From: an uncultured Clostridium sp. | GTDB lineage: Bacteria; Bacillota; Clostridia; Clostridiales; Clostridiaceae | Length of the DNA: 64,000 nt | NCBI GenBank assembly: GCA_900539375.1 | Contig: UQBY01000003.1 | Location: 62,001-126,000 of the forward strand | Reading direction: 5' to 3' | Shown here: one piece after another, positions 44,405 through 52,158 of the stretch | Position numbering within the stretch: position 1 is the first letter of the stretch | Layout: every line of letters begins with the position of its first letter | Position numbers and translations under genes: made by a program | Notes under the pieces: model-generated | What the model was told of the DNA's origin: nothing | Seen by the model: only the letters and a program-made list of their open reading frames with translations | Database searches by the model: none

Positions 44405-45163
44405 TTATATGATTGCAAAAACTATATTAATACTATATTTAGGAATTATATCATTAATTGCCTCTTCAAAGGTTTTTAAAACAAATTCTCTATTATTTCT
44501 AAAAACTCCACATCCATAAGCTCCTAAAACTGCACAATCTGGATTTTTCTCTGCTACTAAAGAAATTATTTTATATATTCTTTCCTTCATAACCTTTTCA
44601 ATTTCATATTCCTTAATTCCTTTACTTCTAGCGACTCCTGCATTAGGAGCTGGTGAAGTTATTATAGAACAATTTATTGGTTTTTCTAATGTTTCTCCAT
44701 TAGAAAACTTCTTAAAAACTTGAATATCTGGTGAATAAATTATTCTATTACTATATAAAGGATTATGTTCTAATCTATTATATCCATAATAAAAATCCAT
44801 AGCCTTTATTTGAGAAAAATATAAAGTAGAAACATAAGAAATACACTCTTCTTGTGCTACTGTTCCTCTTAAAAAGCCTCCTCCTGGATTTTTAGCAGAT
44901 GCAAAGTTTAAAACTGCCATTGTTTTTTCAGGATTTTTTGTTCCATACATTTCTATAAAATCAGTAACACCTATTTTTTCTATGTTATCCTTAACAAAAA
45001 ACCATTTATCTTGATTTAACTTTTCTTTTATAACCATATCTTCAATACATTCTGGTTTTTTAGGAATTATTAATTTTTTTACCTCTCCCTTATAAAGATA
45101 CTCCCCTCTTTTTGTACATTCTACTGTATTTTCAGCTAAAATTATTCTATCTTCTCTTTTCAT
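44405..45163 (-). CDS. PARG-like macro-domain ADP-ribose hydrolase (TIGR02452/DUF2263)
   Basis: Matches bacterial poly(ADP-ribose) glycohydrolases of the TIGR02452 family. The signature NPGGGFLRGTVAQEE holds the catalytic pair of glutamates (QEE), and NFASAKNPGGG binds ADP-ribose. SPAPNAGVAR and the C-terminal GAYGCGVFRNN are the other macro-domain loops. At 252 residues it is complete. It probably removes ADP-ribose from a target. It lies 39 bases after the NADAR gene on the same strand, so the two form a likely operon of ADP-ribose hydrolases. No ADP-ribosyl transferase is adjacent. Confidence 0.85.
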   Translation of the reverse strand: MKREDRIILAENTVECTKRGEYLYKGEVKKLIIPKKPECIEDMVIKEKLNQDKWFFVKDNIEKIGVTDFIEMYGTKNPEKTMAVLNFASAKNPGGGFLRGTVAQEECISYVSTLYFSQIKAMDFYYGYNRLEHNPLYSNRIIYSPDIQVFKKFSNGETLEKPINCSIITSPAPNAGVARSKGIKEYEIEKVMKERIYKIISLVAEKNPDCAVLGAYGCGVFRNNREFVLKTFEEAINDIIPKYSINIVFAII

Positions 45164-45202
45164 AAGTCTTCACCTACTCCTTAACTATTTTAAAGTTTTA
45201 TA

Positions 45203-45760
45203 TTATATAGATTCTTCAATAAGCTTGTCTCTAACCTCCATTAAAGCAAAACCTAATAAATTTTCTCCTCTCCAATAATGTGGATTTTCTATATTGTTAT
45301 CTTTACTAGACATCTTTATACCCCATACAGAATCGTAAGGGCTAGCCTCTACTAAAACTCTATTTTTTGTATTTATAATAAACTTCTTAAGTTCTTCATC
45401 TTGAGAAAACTTTGCATAATTTCCTCTTAAAACAATATCATACTTATTATCATTCCATACATTTTCATTAAAATTTCTAACCATTCTTCCTAAAGCTTTT
45501 ATTCTTTTAGGATATTTACATTCCATAATTTTTTCTTCTATTTCTTTGTCATTAAATAATCTTGCTTTTTCTGCCATCATATATTGTTCCATACAGCAAT
45601 ATTTCTTTTCATTAACAATAAAACTCCCTTGCCACCATTGACTAAAACAAGTTTTTGTTATACTTCCATCACTTGAAGGCGTATTTCTATAGAAAAAAAC
45701 ATATTTTAAATTTTCCTTTTTATCAAATTTATTTATTATCATACTTACTGAATATTTCAT
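45203..45760 (-). CDS. NADAR family protein (YbiA-like)
   Basis: NADAR/DUF1768 domain: N-glycosidase fold known to cleave ADP-ribosyl derivatives, and, in some systems, to reverse guanine ADP-ribosylation made by DarT-like toxins. Visible motifs are FSQWWQGSF, the CMEQYMMAEKARLF helix, NYAKFSQDEELK and the C-terminal PYDSVWGIKM and WRGENLLGFALMEVRD. At 185 residues it is complete. It leads the pair with the PARG-like gene from a strong promoter. Whether the substrate is modified DNA, riboflavin-pathway intermediates or free ADP-ribose cannot be told. Confidence 0.87.
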   Translation of the reverse strand: MKYSVSMIINKFDKKENLKYVFFYRNTPSSDGSITKTCFSQWWQGSFIVNEKKYCCMEQYMMAEKARLFNDKEIEEKIMECKYPKRIKALGRMVRNFNENVWNDNKYDIVLRGNYAKFSQDEELKKFIINTKNRVLVEASPYDSVWGIKMSSKDNNIENPHYWRGENLLGFALMEVRDKLIEESI

Positions 45761-45792
45761 TTTATTCTCCTAACTTAAATTCTTATTAATAT

Positions 45793-45839
45793 TATCAAAT
45801 TGATATTATCAGTATAATCCTATTATAGTCTTTTGTCAA
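45793..45839 (-). promoter_or_regulatory. Promoter of the NADAR-PARG operon with palindrome at the start site
   Basis: TTGACA (45834-45839, perfect) and TATACT (45811-45816) are 17 bases apart on the minus strand. A 6-1-6 palindrome TATCAA-A-TTGATA (45793-45805) covers the predicted transcription start, and TGATAATAT is directly repeated there, suggesting a repressor site. Confidence 0.7.
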
Positions 45840-45859
45840 TACTTTCTATTTTTTATGTT

Positions 45860-45895
45860 AAAAGCCAACACCTACATAATGTAAGCATTGGCTTT
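45860..45895 (-). terminator. Hairpin overlapping the end of the acyl-CoA ligase gene
   Basis: The stem AAAGCCAA / TTGGCTTT spans the last codons and stop of the ligase gene, with a 19-base loop and a TTTT tail on the minus strand. Confidence 0.6.
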
Positions 45896-47188
45896 CTCTT
45901 TTAATAAAGTTTTATTAACTTTTCCAGAATCATTTAAAGGAATTTCATCTAAAAAAATAATTTTTTTAGGTATTTCACTACTTGTAAGTTTTTCTTTTAA
46001 TTTAAGTTTTATATTTCCCTTTGATATTTTATCTTTAAGAACAACATAAGCTATAAGCTCTTTTCCTTTATTTTCATCTTCATAAGTATCTATAACTGCA
46101 TTTTTAATTTCTTTTATTTTTTTTATTTCATTTTCAACCTTTAAGCTACTTATCTTTATTCCACCTTTATTAATTACATCATTATTTCTTCCTTGAAAAA
46201 TTAAATCTCCATCCTTATCTATATAACCTACATCATAAACTGTACAAGGATTATTCATTCCTTCAACATGATATTTACTATCTACATAAATATATCCATC
46301 TTTAATAAAAACATTAACATCTTTAAAGGCTTTCCCTAGGCTTAAAGGTTTTTCTTTTAAATTATCTATATTAGTATATGTAATATAATTAAGTTCACTT
46401 GCTCCATAATAAATAATTATTTCTGCATTTTTAAAACTATTTTTTAATTCTTCTGATAAATCTCCAAAAAGCTGTTGAGAGCCTGTAAAAATACTTTTAA
46501 CAAATACTAAAGAAGTATCCATTATTTGAATTAATGCTTTTAATTTTGCAGGCACTAAATAAATATTAGTAACCTTAAAATCCTTTAATGCCTTTAGCCA
46601 CTTTCTTGGATTAAAACCTGATATAGAAATTAAAGTTCCCCTTTCATAAATAACTCCTAATATACTATTTAAGTTTCCTGTAAAACTTAAAGGTCCATTA
46701 AAAAACATTTTAGAGTTAGAATTTATATTAAATACTTTATTTTGTATAGGAAAAAACTTTGCCCAGCTTTCATAGGTTCTAAAAAGAACTTTAGGTATTC
46801 CTGTAGACCCTGAAGTTAAAGCTCCCATACATATTTTTTTATTTTCTATAACACCTTCAAAATTATTTACCTTTTTAAATTTTATTTCTTCCTCTTCTTT
46901 AGTTAATAAATAGTTTATATTATTTTTTTTCATTATCTCATCTATACTTTCTTTTGAAAGATTAGGATGAAATATTACTGGTACATTCTCACACCTATTA
47001 GCTGCAAAAAAGCTTATAAGCTGAAAATATATATCATTACTATATATAGCTATAATTTCTTTTTTAGAAGTTTTTATTTTTAAACTTAAATTTAAAGAAT
47101 CATCAAATAAATTTTTATATGTGTAACTTTTATTATCTAAATTTAAAGCTAATTTATCCTCTTTTATTAATAAATCAAAATAATTCAT
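45872..47188 (-). CDS. Acyl-CoA synthetase / AMP ligase (YhfT-like)
   Basis: ANL-family enzyme that activates a carboxylic acid to its acyl-CoA. The P-loop LTSGSTGIPKVL, the YYGASELNYIT adenylate motif and the C-terminal catalytic lysine in NDSGKVNKTLLK are present. At 438 residues it is a compact member. It overlaps the thiolase gene by 14 bases. The set bioY-thiolase-ligase matches the Bacillus yhfU-yhfS-yhfT cluster, also controlled by BirA, so a role in biotin or pimelate-precursor metabolism is inferred. The substrate is unknown. Confidence 0.85.
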   Translation of the reverse strand: MNYFDLLIKEDKLALNLDNKSYTYKNLFDDSLNLSLKIKTSKKEIIAIYSNDIYFQLISFFAANRCENVPVIFHPNLSKESIDEIMKKNNINYLLTKEEEEIKFKKVNNFEGVIENKKICMGALTSGSTGIPKVLFRTYESWAKFFPIQNKVFNINSNSKMFFNGPLSFTGNLNSILGVIYERGTLISISGFNPRKWLKALKDFKVTNIYLVPAKLKALIQIMDTSLVFVKSIFTGSQQLFGDLSEELKNSFKNAEIIIYYGASELNYITYTNIDNLKEKPLSLGKAFKDVNVFIKDGYIYVDSKYHVEGMNNPCTVYDVGYIDKDGDLIFQGRNNDVINKGGIKISSLKVENEIKKIKEIKNAVIDTYEDENKGKELIAYVVLKDKISKGNIKLKLKEKLTSSEIPKKIIFLDEIPLNDSGKVNKTLLKEKANAYIM

Positions 47189-48323
47189 CTTGTTTTTTTA
47201 TCCTTTCAATTAAAATTGCCATACTTATACCACCAGAAGCTGCAATAGATGTTACTCCATACCTTCCTTTAGTTTTTTCTAATGCCTTTAATAAATGTAA
47301 CATTATTATTGCACCAGATGCTCCATAAGGGTGGCCATAAGCTAAAGCTCCTCCAAAAATATTATATCTATCTATAAGTGAAGGATTTTTTCTTTGAAAC
47401 ATAACATCAATTGCTGCAAAAGCTTCATTAAATTCAAAAGCTGATATGTCTTCATAGGATAAATTTTCTTTTTCTAAAAGAAGACTACATGCCTTTAAAG
47501 CTCCTTTAGGACTTACTAAAGGATTAATTCCTATAGTTTTTGTTCCTTTAATTTTATATTCTGATTTTAAATTATTTTCTTTTAAATACTCTTCTGAACA
47601 TAAAACTAAAAAAGCTGCTCCATCATTTGTTAATGATATATTTCCAACATTTGTTTTCCCACTTTTTATTATTTTAGGAAGTCTGTTTAAAAGTCTTTCA
47701 CTTATATTCTTTCTTATTCCTTCATCTTTTGTACTTCCATTAATTGATAAAGTTATACTCTTTAATATATCTTTACTTTCAAAGGCTTTTTTATGACTTC
47801 TTATACTCCAATAATTTAACTCTTCTTCAGTAATATTTTCTTCCTCTACAACCCTCTCTCCAAATTTAAAAGTTGTATCATCTCCAAATTCTTCTGGTGA
47901 AAATTGTGCCACATTATATTTTCCATTATTAACACTACTTCTATAATCTTTATCATTATATATTCTTAAAGGCTTCATAGATGAACTTTCAAAACCACCT
48001 ACAATTATTATATTAGCTTCCTTAGCTTTTATCTTATTATAGCCTATTTCAATGGCTTTACTACTTGAGGCACACTGCATATCTACAGTAAAGGCAGGAA
48101 CTTCTTCTGAAATTCCTGCCTTTAAAGCCATAAGTCTTGTAATATTTCCACCTGTTCCAATACTGTTTCCACAAATTATTTCATCAATATTTTTAATATT
48201 ATATTTTTCAATTAAAGATTTTAAAACTTCTGCTCCTAAATCCTCTGGCAAAATATTTTTATATATTCCATTTTCAACACCTATATAACTTCTTAAGCCA
48301 CCTAAAATATAAACTTCATTCAT
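47175..48323 (-). CDS. Thiolase-family acyltransferase (YhfS-like)
   Basis: Thiolase-fold enzyme. The nucleophilic cysteine is in VDMQCASSSKAIEIGY, and the histidine motifs FNEAFAA and AYGHPYGASGAI are present. The second catalytic cysteine of ordinary thiolases (in the C-terminal CGGG motif) is replaced: the tail reads SIAASGGISMA. That makes ordinary reversible thiolysis doubtful. At 382 residues it is near normal. AAGGAG precedes the ATG. It lies in the BirA-controlled operon between bioY and the ligase. Confidence 0.85.
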   Translation of the reverse strand: MNEVYILGGLRSYIGVENGIYKNILPEDLGAEVLKSLIEKYNIKNIDEIICGNSIGTGGNITRLMALKAGISEEVPAFTVDMQCASSSKAIEIGYNKIKAKEANIIIVGGFESSSMKPLRIYNDKDYRSSVNNGKYNVAQFSPEEFGDDTTFKFGERVVEEENITEEELNYWSIRSHKKAFESKDILKSITLSINGSTKDEGIRKNISERLLNRLPKIIKSGKTNVGNISLTNDGAAFLVLCSEEYLKENNLKSEYKIKGTKTIGINPLVSPKGALKACSLLLEKENLSYEDISAFEFNEAFAAIDVMFQRKNPSLIDRYNIFGGALAYGHPYGASGAIIMLHLLKALEKTKGRYGVTSIAASGGISMAILIERIKKQDELF

Positions 48324-48357
48324 ATATTACTCTCCTTATGGTTTATAAATATAAAAC

Positions 48358-48894
48358 TTAATAAGCTTTAGCTAAAAATACTCTCTTATTTAAAATTACA
48401 GCTATATATGAGCCTAAGATACATTTTAATATATCACCAGGTATAAATGGAAATACACTTGCTGTTAATAACTGAATTAAATTTCCTTTCATATACACTT
48501 TCATTGTTGTTAATCCACATAAATAGATTACAGGAATCCCAACTGCCATTGTAACTAAAAGGTATCTTTTTATATTTACTTCCTTTCCCTTTAAAGCACT
48601 TATAATAACAGCAGCTATTAAATAACCTAAAATATATCCTCCTGTTGGTCCAAAAAGCTTTCCTAAACCACCTGTTCCTCCTGAGAATACTGGAAGTCCA
48701 CAAGCACCTAAAAGTATATAAACAACCATTGTAATAAAAGCTTCCTTTGGTAGCATTATTAATCCAATTAGATTAATAACAATAGTTTGTGCTGTAATAC
48801 TTGCTAAAGAAAATGGTAGTGGAATAATTATATATGATGAAACACATAATAATGCCACACATAATGCAATTTTAGTTAAATCTTTTGTTTTCAT
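48358..48894 (-). CDS. bioY: Biotin transporter BioY (ECF S component)
   Basis: Membrane S component that binds biotin and works with an ECF energising module. Six hydrophobic helices fill the 178 residues; the family motif GGTGGLGKLFGPTGGYILGYL (positions about 72-92) is intact. The ATG follows AAGGGG. It lies 12 bases after the MaoC-like gene. The ECF ATPase and T subunits are not in this window and are usually encoded elsewhere. Confidence 0.95.
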   Translation of the reverse strand: MKTKDLTKIALCVALLCVSSYIIIPLPFSLASITAQTIVINLIGLIMLPKEAFITMVVYILLGACGLPVFSGGTGGLGKLFGPTGGYILGYLIAAVIISALKGKEVNIKRYLLVTMAVGIPVIYLCGLTTMKVYMKGNLIQLLTASVFPFIPGDILKCILGSYIAVILNKRVFLAKAY

Positions 48895-48906
48895 TTTTAT
48901 ACCCCT

Positions 48907-49449
48907 TTATTTAAAATTGATTTTAAAACATAATTTATTATTAACATAAGCAAAAATGTTTTTTTCAGTTTTCTCTAAAAATATTTCCTCATCAGCTAAA
49001 ATAGCTTTAACAAATTTTATCTCTAATTCACTAAATTCATCTATTTCCTTTAAAATTTCATTTAACAATAACATACCTTGAACAACAGGCTTTTTTGTTA
49101 AATGTATATAATTTTTATCCCCAGTTAAATTACTAAACTCATAAATTTCTTCTTTACTTATCCCCTTCCAAAAAGAAATATTATTTTTAACAATAGCTTT
49201 TTGTAAACTTTCTTTACTACCTTTGTTAACTACTTTTTTAACTAAATAAATAGTTAACTTTTCTAAAAGTTTTTCTTTATCCCTTTTTTCTATTGAAATT
49301 ATTGCTAAACTTTTATTTTCTTTTTCTATGTAAGAAAAATACTCTCCTTCTTTTTCTTTAAGATAAATTTCATATTTAATTTTTCCAATAAATGCTCCTT
49401 GAAAGCTATCATTATTTAGCTTTGACAAAGACTTTCCAAACTCTATCAT
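48907..49449 (-). CDS. MaoC-like hot-dog dehydratase in the biotin operon
   Basis: The C-terminal half has the MaoC/R-hydratase signature SNLTGDKNYIHLTKKPVVQ with the catalytic Asp and His retained (the usual Pro of DxNPxH is Tyr) and the following helix GMLLLNEIL. The N-terminal 90 residues form a second, divergent domain. At 180 residues it resembles double hot-dog proteins. ATG 49449 is chosen with AAAGGG upstream; the open frame to 49500 would run into the promoter -35. It is the first gene of the BirA-controlled operon and is an addition to the known bioY-thiolase-ligase set. Confidence 0.75.
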   Translation of the reverse strand: MIEFGKSLSKLNNDSFQGAFIGKIKYEIYLKEKEGEYFSYIEKENKSLAIISIEKRDKEKLLEKLTIYLVKKVVNKGSKESLQKAIVKNNISFWKGISKEEIYEFSNLTGDKNYIHLTKKPVVQGMLLLNEILKEIDEFSELEIKFVKAILADEEIFLEKTEKNIFAYVNNKLCFKINFK

Positions 49450-49471
49450 AATTATTTCCCTTTCAGTAAAG

Positions 49472-49525
49472 ATTATACTGGGTAATGTTTTTATTGTCAA
49501 CTAATATTAATTTTATAGTTTACAA
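49472..49525 (-). promoter_or_regulatory. Promoter with BirA-type operator
   Basis: On the minus strand the half sites TTGTAAAC (49518-49525) and GTTGACAA (49494-49501) are 16 bases apart, the BirA consensus of Firmicutes (TTGTWAAC-N14-16-GTTWACAA) with one mismatch. The second half site contains the -35 TTGACA (49495-49500); TATAAT (49472-49477) is 17 bases away. Confidence 0.85.
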
Positions 49526-49537
49526 TAAAACATAATA

Positions 49538-49672
49538 TTGACATTAAATCGTCACAATAAGTTTATATAATAAAATCATAAAATAAATCATTTAAATCCC
49601 CTCAAAATGATAAATAAACCATTCCCCAAATGGTAAAAGCCAAGGTATAAAAAACCTTGGCCTTTTTATTTT
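49538..49672 (+). ncRNA. Candidate small RNA B, sibling of RNA A
   Basis: Same design as the locus at 42831: TTGACA with TGAC-N8-GTCA (49539-49554), TATAAT 22 bases later (49566-49571). Hairpin 1 (49587-49611) presents AAATCCCCTCA in its loop, hairpin 2 (49618-49634) is ACCATT-CCCCA-AATGGT, and an intrinsic terminator ends it. The RNA would be about 90 nt. The 34-base promoter segment agrees with locus A at 22 positions. It is divergent from the BirA operon. Targets are unknown; C-rich loops suggest binding to Shine-Dalgarno regions. Confidence 0.55.
49639..49667 (+). terminator. Terminator of small RNA B
   Basis: An 8-base GC-rich stem (GCCAAGGT / ACCTTGGC) with a 7-base loop is followed by CTTTTT. 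Confidence 0.85.
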
Positions 49673-49861
49673 ATTATTACAGTTGAATTTACAACTACAT
49701 TATCCCATATCCACTTTGCATTTTTAAGTCAATCTTAAATAACTACGTTTACTTAATATAAAAGAAACTGTTGTTTCTCTTAAAAAAAGTTTCATAAACA
49801 TATTTTCCTTATATTTATCAATCTAAATCCTTCTATTTTAATTTCCTTATTTTTATCAATA
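49673..49861. other. Intergenic region without clear content
   Basis: About 190 bases of AT-rich DNA. The only structure is a small hairpin AGAAAC-TGTT-GTTTCT near 49768. No credible frame or promoter is seen. Confidence 0.4.
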
Positions 49862-49924
49862 AAAAAGCATTGCATTTAGATAATTAGTATAATTTTTATA
49901 CCTTTATCTAAAACAATGCTTTTT
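49862..49924 (-). terminator. Long hairpin after the toxin pseudogene
   Basis: The outer arms AAAAAGCATTG and CAATGCTTTTT enclose further pairing (TTTAGATAA / TTATCTAAA and GTATAA / TTATAC), making a 63-base rod with a T run. It lies 20 bases after the broken relE frame. Confidence 0.7.
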
Positions 49925-49943
49925 AGTTAACTTTATTTTTTAT

Positions 49944-50258
49944 TTAAAAATTATTAAATAATATTTCCATATAATTTCTTCTACCATACAATATTCTATA
50001 TATAGAAATAAACTCCTCTTCTACTTTATAAAATATGATATATTTTTCAGCAATAATAAATCTATATTCTTTATCTGCATCTATAACTGATGATAGCTTT
50101 TTTCCCATAAGAGGAAATTCTACTAATCTTTCATATGATTCTATTATTTGTTTTATGGTCCTTAATGCAGCTTCTTCATTTAAAAGTTCTTAAGAAATAT
50201 AACTTTTTATTTCCTTTAAATCTTTTAAAGCAATTGGTGTCATTCTTACTTTTTTCAT
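49944..50258 (-). pseudogene. RelE/ParE-family toxin, broken by a nonsense codon
   Basis: The frame reads as a RelE/ParE mRNA interferase: MKKVRMTPIALKDLKEIKSY at the start, then the typical RTIKQIIESYERLVEFP-MG segment, YRFIIAEKYIIFYKV and a C-terminal ISIYRILYGRRNY. A TAA at codon 23 (50190-50192) interrupts it; with that codon read through it is 104 residues, the normal size. One base change (for example AAA to TAA) explains the break. The antitoxin upstream is intact. Truncated translation from an internal start is unlikely to give activity. Confidence 0.85.
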
Positions 50259-50262
50259 TTAT

Positions 50263-50514
50263 TTATTCTACTCCTAAAACATTACGTACTTCTTCTGATG
50301 ATATCCACATTTCTTCATCTTTAATAGAATCCTCAGCTTCTGAAAGCTTTGATAATAACTTTATAGTTGCCTTTGTTTTTTCATACTCTTCAATATCAAT
50401 TAAGACATATCTTCCTCTTCCATTTTTAGTTAAAAATACTGGCTCTCCAACTGCAATATCTCTTAATACTTCATTGTAATTTCTTAAATCTGATACTGGT
50501 TTAATATTAGGCAT
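50263..50514 (-). CDS. Phd/YefM-family antitoxin
   Basis: The N-terminal DNA-binding fold begins MPNIKPVSDLRNYNEVLRDI and continues GEPVFLTKNGRGRYVLIDIEEYEK, the Phd/YefM signature. The C-terminal 35 residues are the toxin-binding tail. ATG 50514 follows AAGGAAG at 8 bases. At 83 residues it is intact. It lies 4 bases before the broken relE toxin, the usual order. A TATAAT lies at 50546-50551 with an AATATTCTTA-type inverted repeat nearby that could be the autoregulatory operator. Confidence 0.88.
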   Translation of the reverse strand: MPNIKPVSDLRNYNEVLRDIAVGEPVFLTKNGRGRYVLIDIEEYEKTKATIKLLSKLSEAEDSIKDEEMWISSEEVRNVLGVE

Positions 50515-50634
50515 ACTTATCACTTCCTTAATTTAATATATTACTATTATATCATATTTTTCTTAAAATTAAACGTAAAATATTTCTTAATATAAGAATA
50601 TTTTCTTGTATAATTATTTGTAAAAATTAGTTAT

Positions 50635-50946
50635 TCAACAACCTAATATTTTTTTCAGTTTAACCATACATTCTTTCTTAAAAAATGTTATTCCATATTT
50701 AAGAATATCCTTATATCCATCTTGAACAAGTTCCATATCATATTTGTTTTCTTCTATCTGCTCTAAGGCTTCATTACATTTCTTTTCAAGTTCATTCACA
50801 TCTTTTGCAACTTTTATTTCTATAATTACAGCCTTTTTTCCTCTATTTGGATATCGAATTATTATATCTCCTCGTCCAATACCACTTTCTCTGTTAGATT
50901 TCACTTTGTAATTATGAAGTGTTGAAAGAATCCCTGATAAATATAA
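50635..50946 (-). pseudogene. Remnant of an AAA-ATPase/PD-(D/E)XK (DUF1703) protein
   Basis: The visible frame LYLSGILSTLHNYKVKSNRE...GRGDIIIRYPNRGKKAVIIEIK is the C-terminal nuclease-like domain of DUF1703 AAA-ATPase proteins, with the D...ExK residues present. No ribosome site or start fits; upstream the frame meets a TAG, and the N-terminal ATPase is missing. Such proteins are common and often decayed in clostridia. The ORF from GTG 50904 (89 codons) is therefore treated as a fragment. Confidence 0.75.
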
Positions 50947-50963
50947 TTTCCTACAGAAAAATA

Positions 50964-50991
50964 AAAAGAGTAACTAAATAGTCACTCTTTT
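50964..50991 (-). terminator. Intrinsic terminator downstream of the GGGtGRT gene
   Basis: The stem AAAAGAGTGACT / AGTTACTCTTTT (minus strand) is complete only with a G-U pair on that strand and is followed by T. It lies about 140 bases past the GGGtGRT stop; no closer terminator is seen. Confidence 0.7.
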
Positions 50992-51129
50992 TTTTAAAGT
51001 TATTAACAGATTGTCGACAGGTTTTTTCACTGTTGATAATCCGTTGACAAATTCATATTTTTTGATATATTTTAGTAATTAATCAATCTTGATTTTATTT
51101 ATTTAAAATCCTTGAAAGCATTGATATTA

Positions 51130-52131
51130 CTACTTATTCATCCCTTCTTCAACAGCAACTGCTACTGCAACTGTAGCTCCTACCATTGGGTTGTTACCCA
51201 TTCCGATAAGACCCATCATTTCAACGTGAGCTGGAACTGATGATGAACCTGCAAATTGTGCATCTGAGTGCATTCTTCCCATTGTATCTGTCATACCATA
51301 AGAAGCTGGGCCTGCAGCCATGTTATCTGGGTGAAGAGTTCTTCCTGTTCCACCACCTGATGCAACTGAGAAGTATTTCTTACCTTGTTCTATACATTCT
51401 TTCTTGTATGTTCCTGCAACTGGATGTTGGAATCTTGTTGGGTTAGTTGAGTTACCAGTGATTGATACGTCAACACCTTCCATATGCATTATAGCAACAC
51501 CTTCTCTAACATCGTTAGCACCATAACATCTAACCTTAGCTCTGTCTCCATTAGAGTAAGCTTTTTCTGAAACTATAGTAACTTTTCCAGTGTAGAAATC
51601 AAAATCAGTTTGAACGTATGTGAATCCATTGATTCTTGAGATAACCTTAGCAGCATCTTTTCCAAGACCGTTTAAGATAACTCTTAATGGTTCTTTTCTT
51701 ACTTTGTTAGCTTTTTCAGCTATCTTTATAGCACCTTCAGCAGCAGCGAATGATTCGTGTCCTGCTAAGAATGCGAAACACTTAGTTTCTTCTCTTAAAA
51801 GCATAGCTCCTAAGTTACCATGTCCTAATCCAACTTTTCTGTCATCTGCAACAGAACCAGGAATACAGAAAGCTTGTAATCCTTCTCCGATAGCTTCAGC
51901 AGCGTCAGCAGCCTTAGTACATCCCTTCTTTATTGCTATTGCAGCACCTAATGTGTAAGCCCATCCAGCATTTTCAAATGCGATTGGTTGAGTTTCCTTA
52001 ACTATTGTATATGGATCTATTCCTATAGAAGCGCAAACTTCTTTAGCATCTTCTAATGTTTTCATTCCGTACTTTTCTAATACTGGAGTGATTTGTCCTA
52101 TTCTTCTTTCATAACTTTCAAATAATGCCAT
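51130..52131 (-). CDS. GGGtGRT family protein
   Basis: A 333-residue protein of the GGGtGRT family, named for the motif SVASGGGTGRTLHPDNMA (about residues 252-269). Other conserved stretches are GHGNLGAMLLREETKCFAFLAGHE-type sequence and a glycine-rich C-terminus (GMGNNPMVGATVAV). It has no close functional assignment. It is always beside a NifU-like protein, here 27 bases upstream. Codons are richer in G and C than the neighbours, typical of very high expression. AAGGAGGAATT precedes the ATG. Confidence 0.85.
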   Translation of the reverse strand: MALFESYERRIGQITPVLEKYGMKTLEDAKEVCASIGIDPYTIVKETQPIAFENAGWAYTLGAAIAIKKGCTKAADAAEAIGEGLQAFCIPGSVADDRKVGLGHGNLGAMLLREETKCFAFLAGHESFAAAEGAIKIAEKANKVRKEPLRVILNGLGKDAAKVISRINGFTYVQTDFDFYTGKVTIVSEKAYSNGDRAKVRCYGANDVREGVAIMHMEGVDVSITGNSTNPTRFQHPVAGTYKKECIEQGKKYFSVASGGGTGRTLHPDNMAAGPASYGMTDTMGRMHSDAQFAGSSSVPAHVEMMGLIGMGNNPMVGATVAVAVAVEEGMNK

Positions 52132-52158
52132 GATTTAAATTCCTCCTTACCTTACTAA

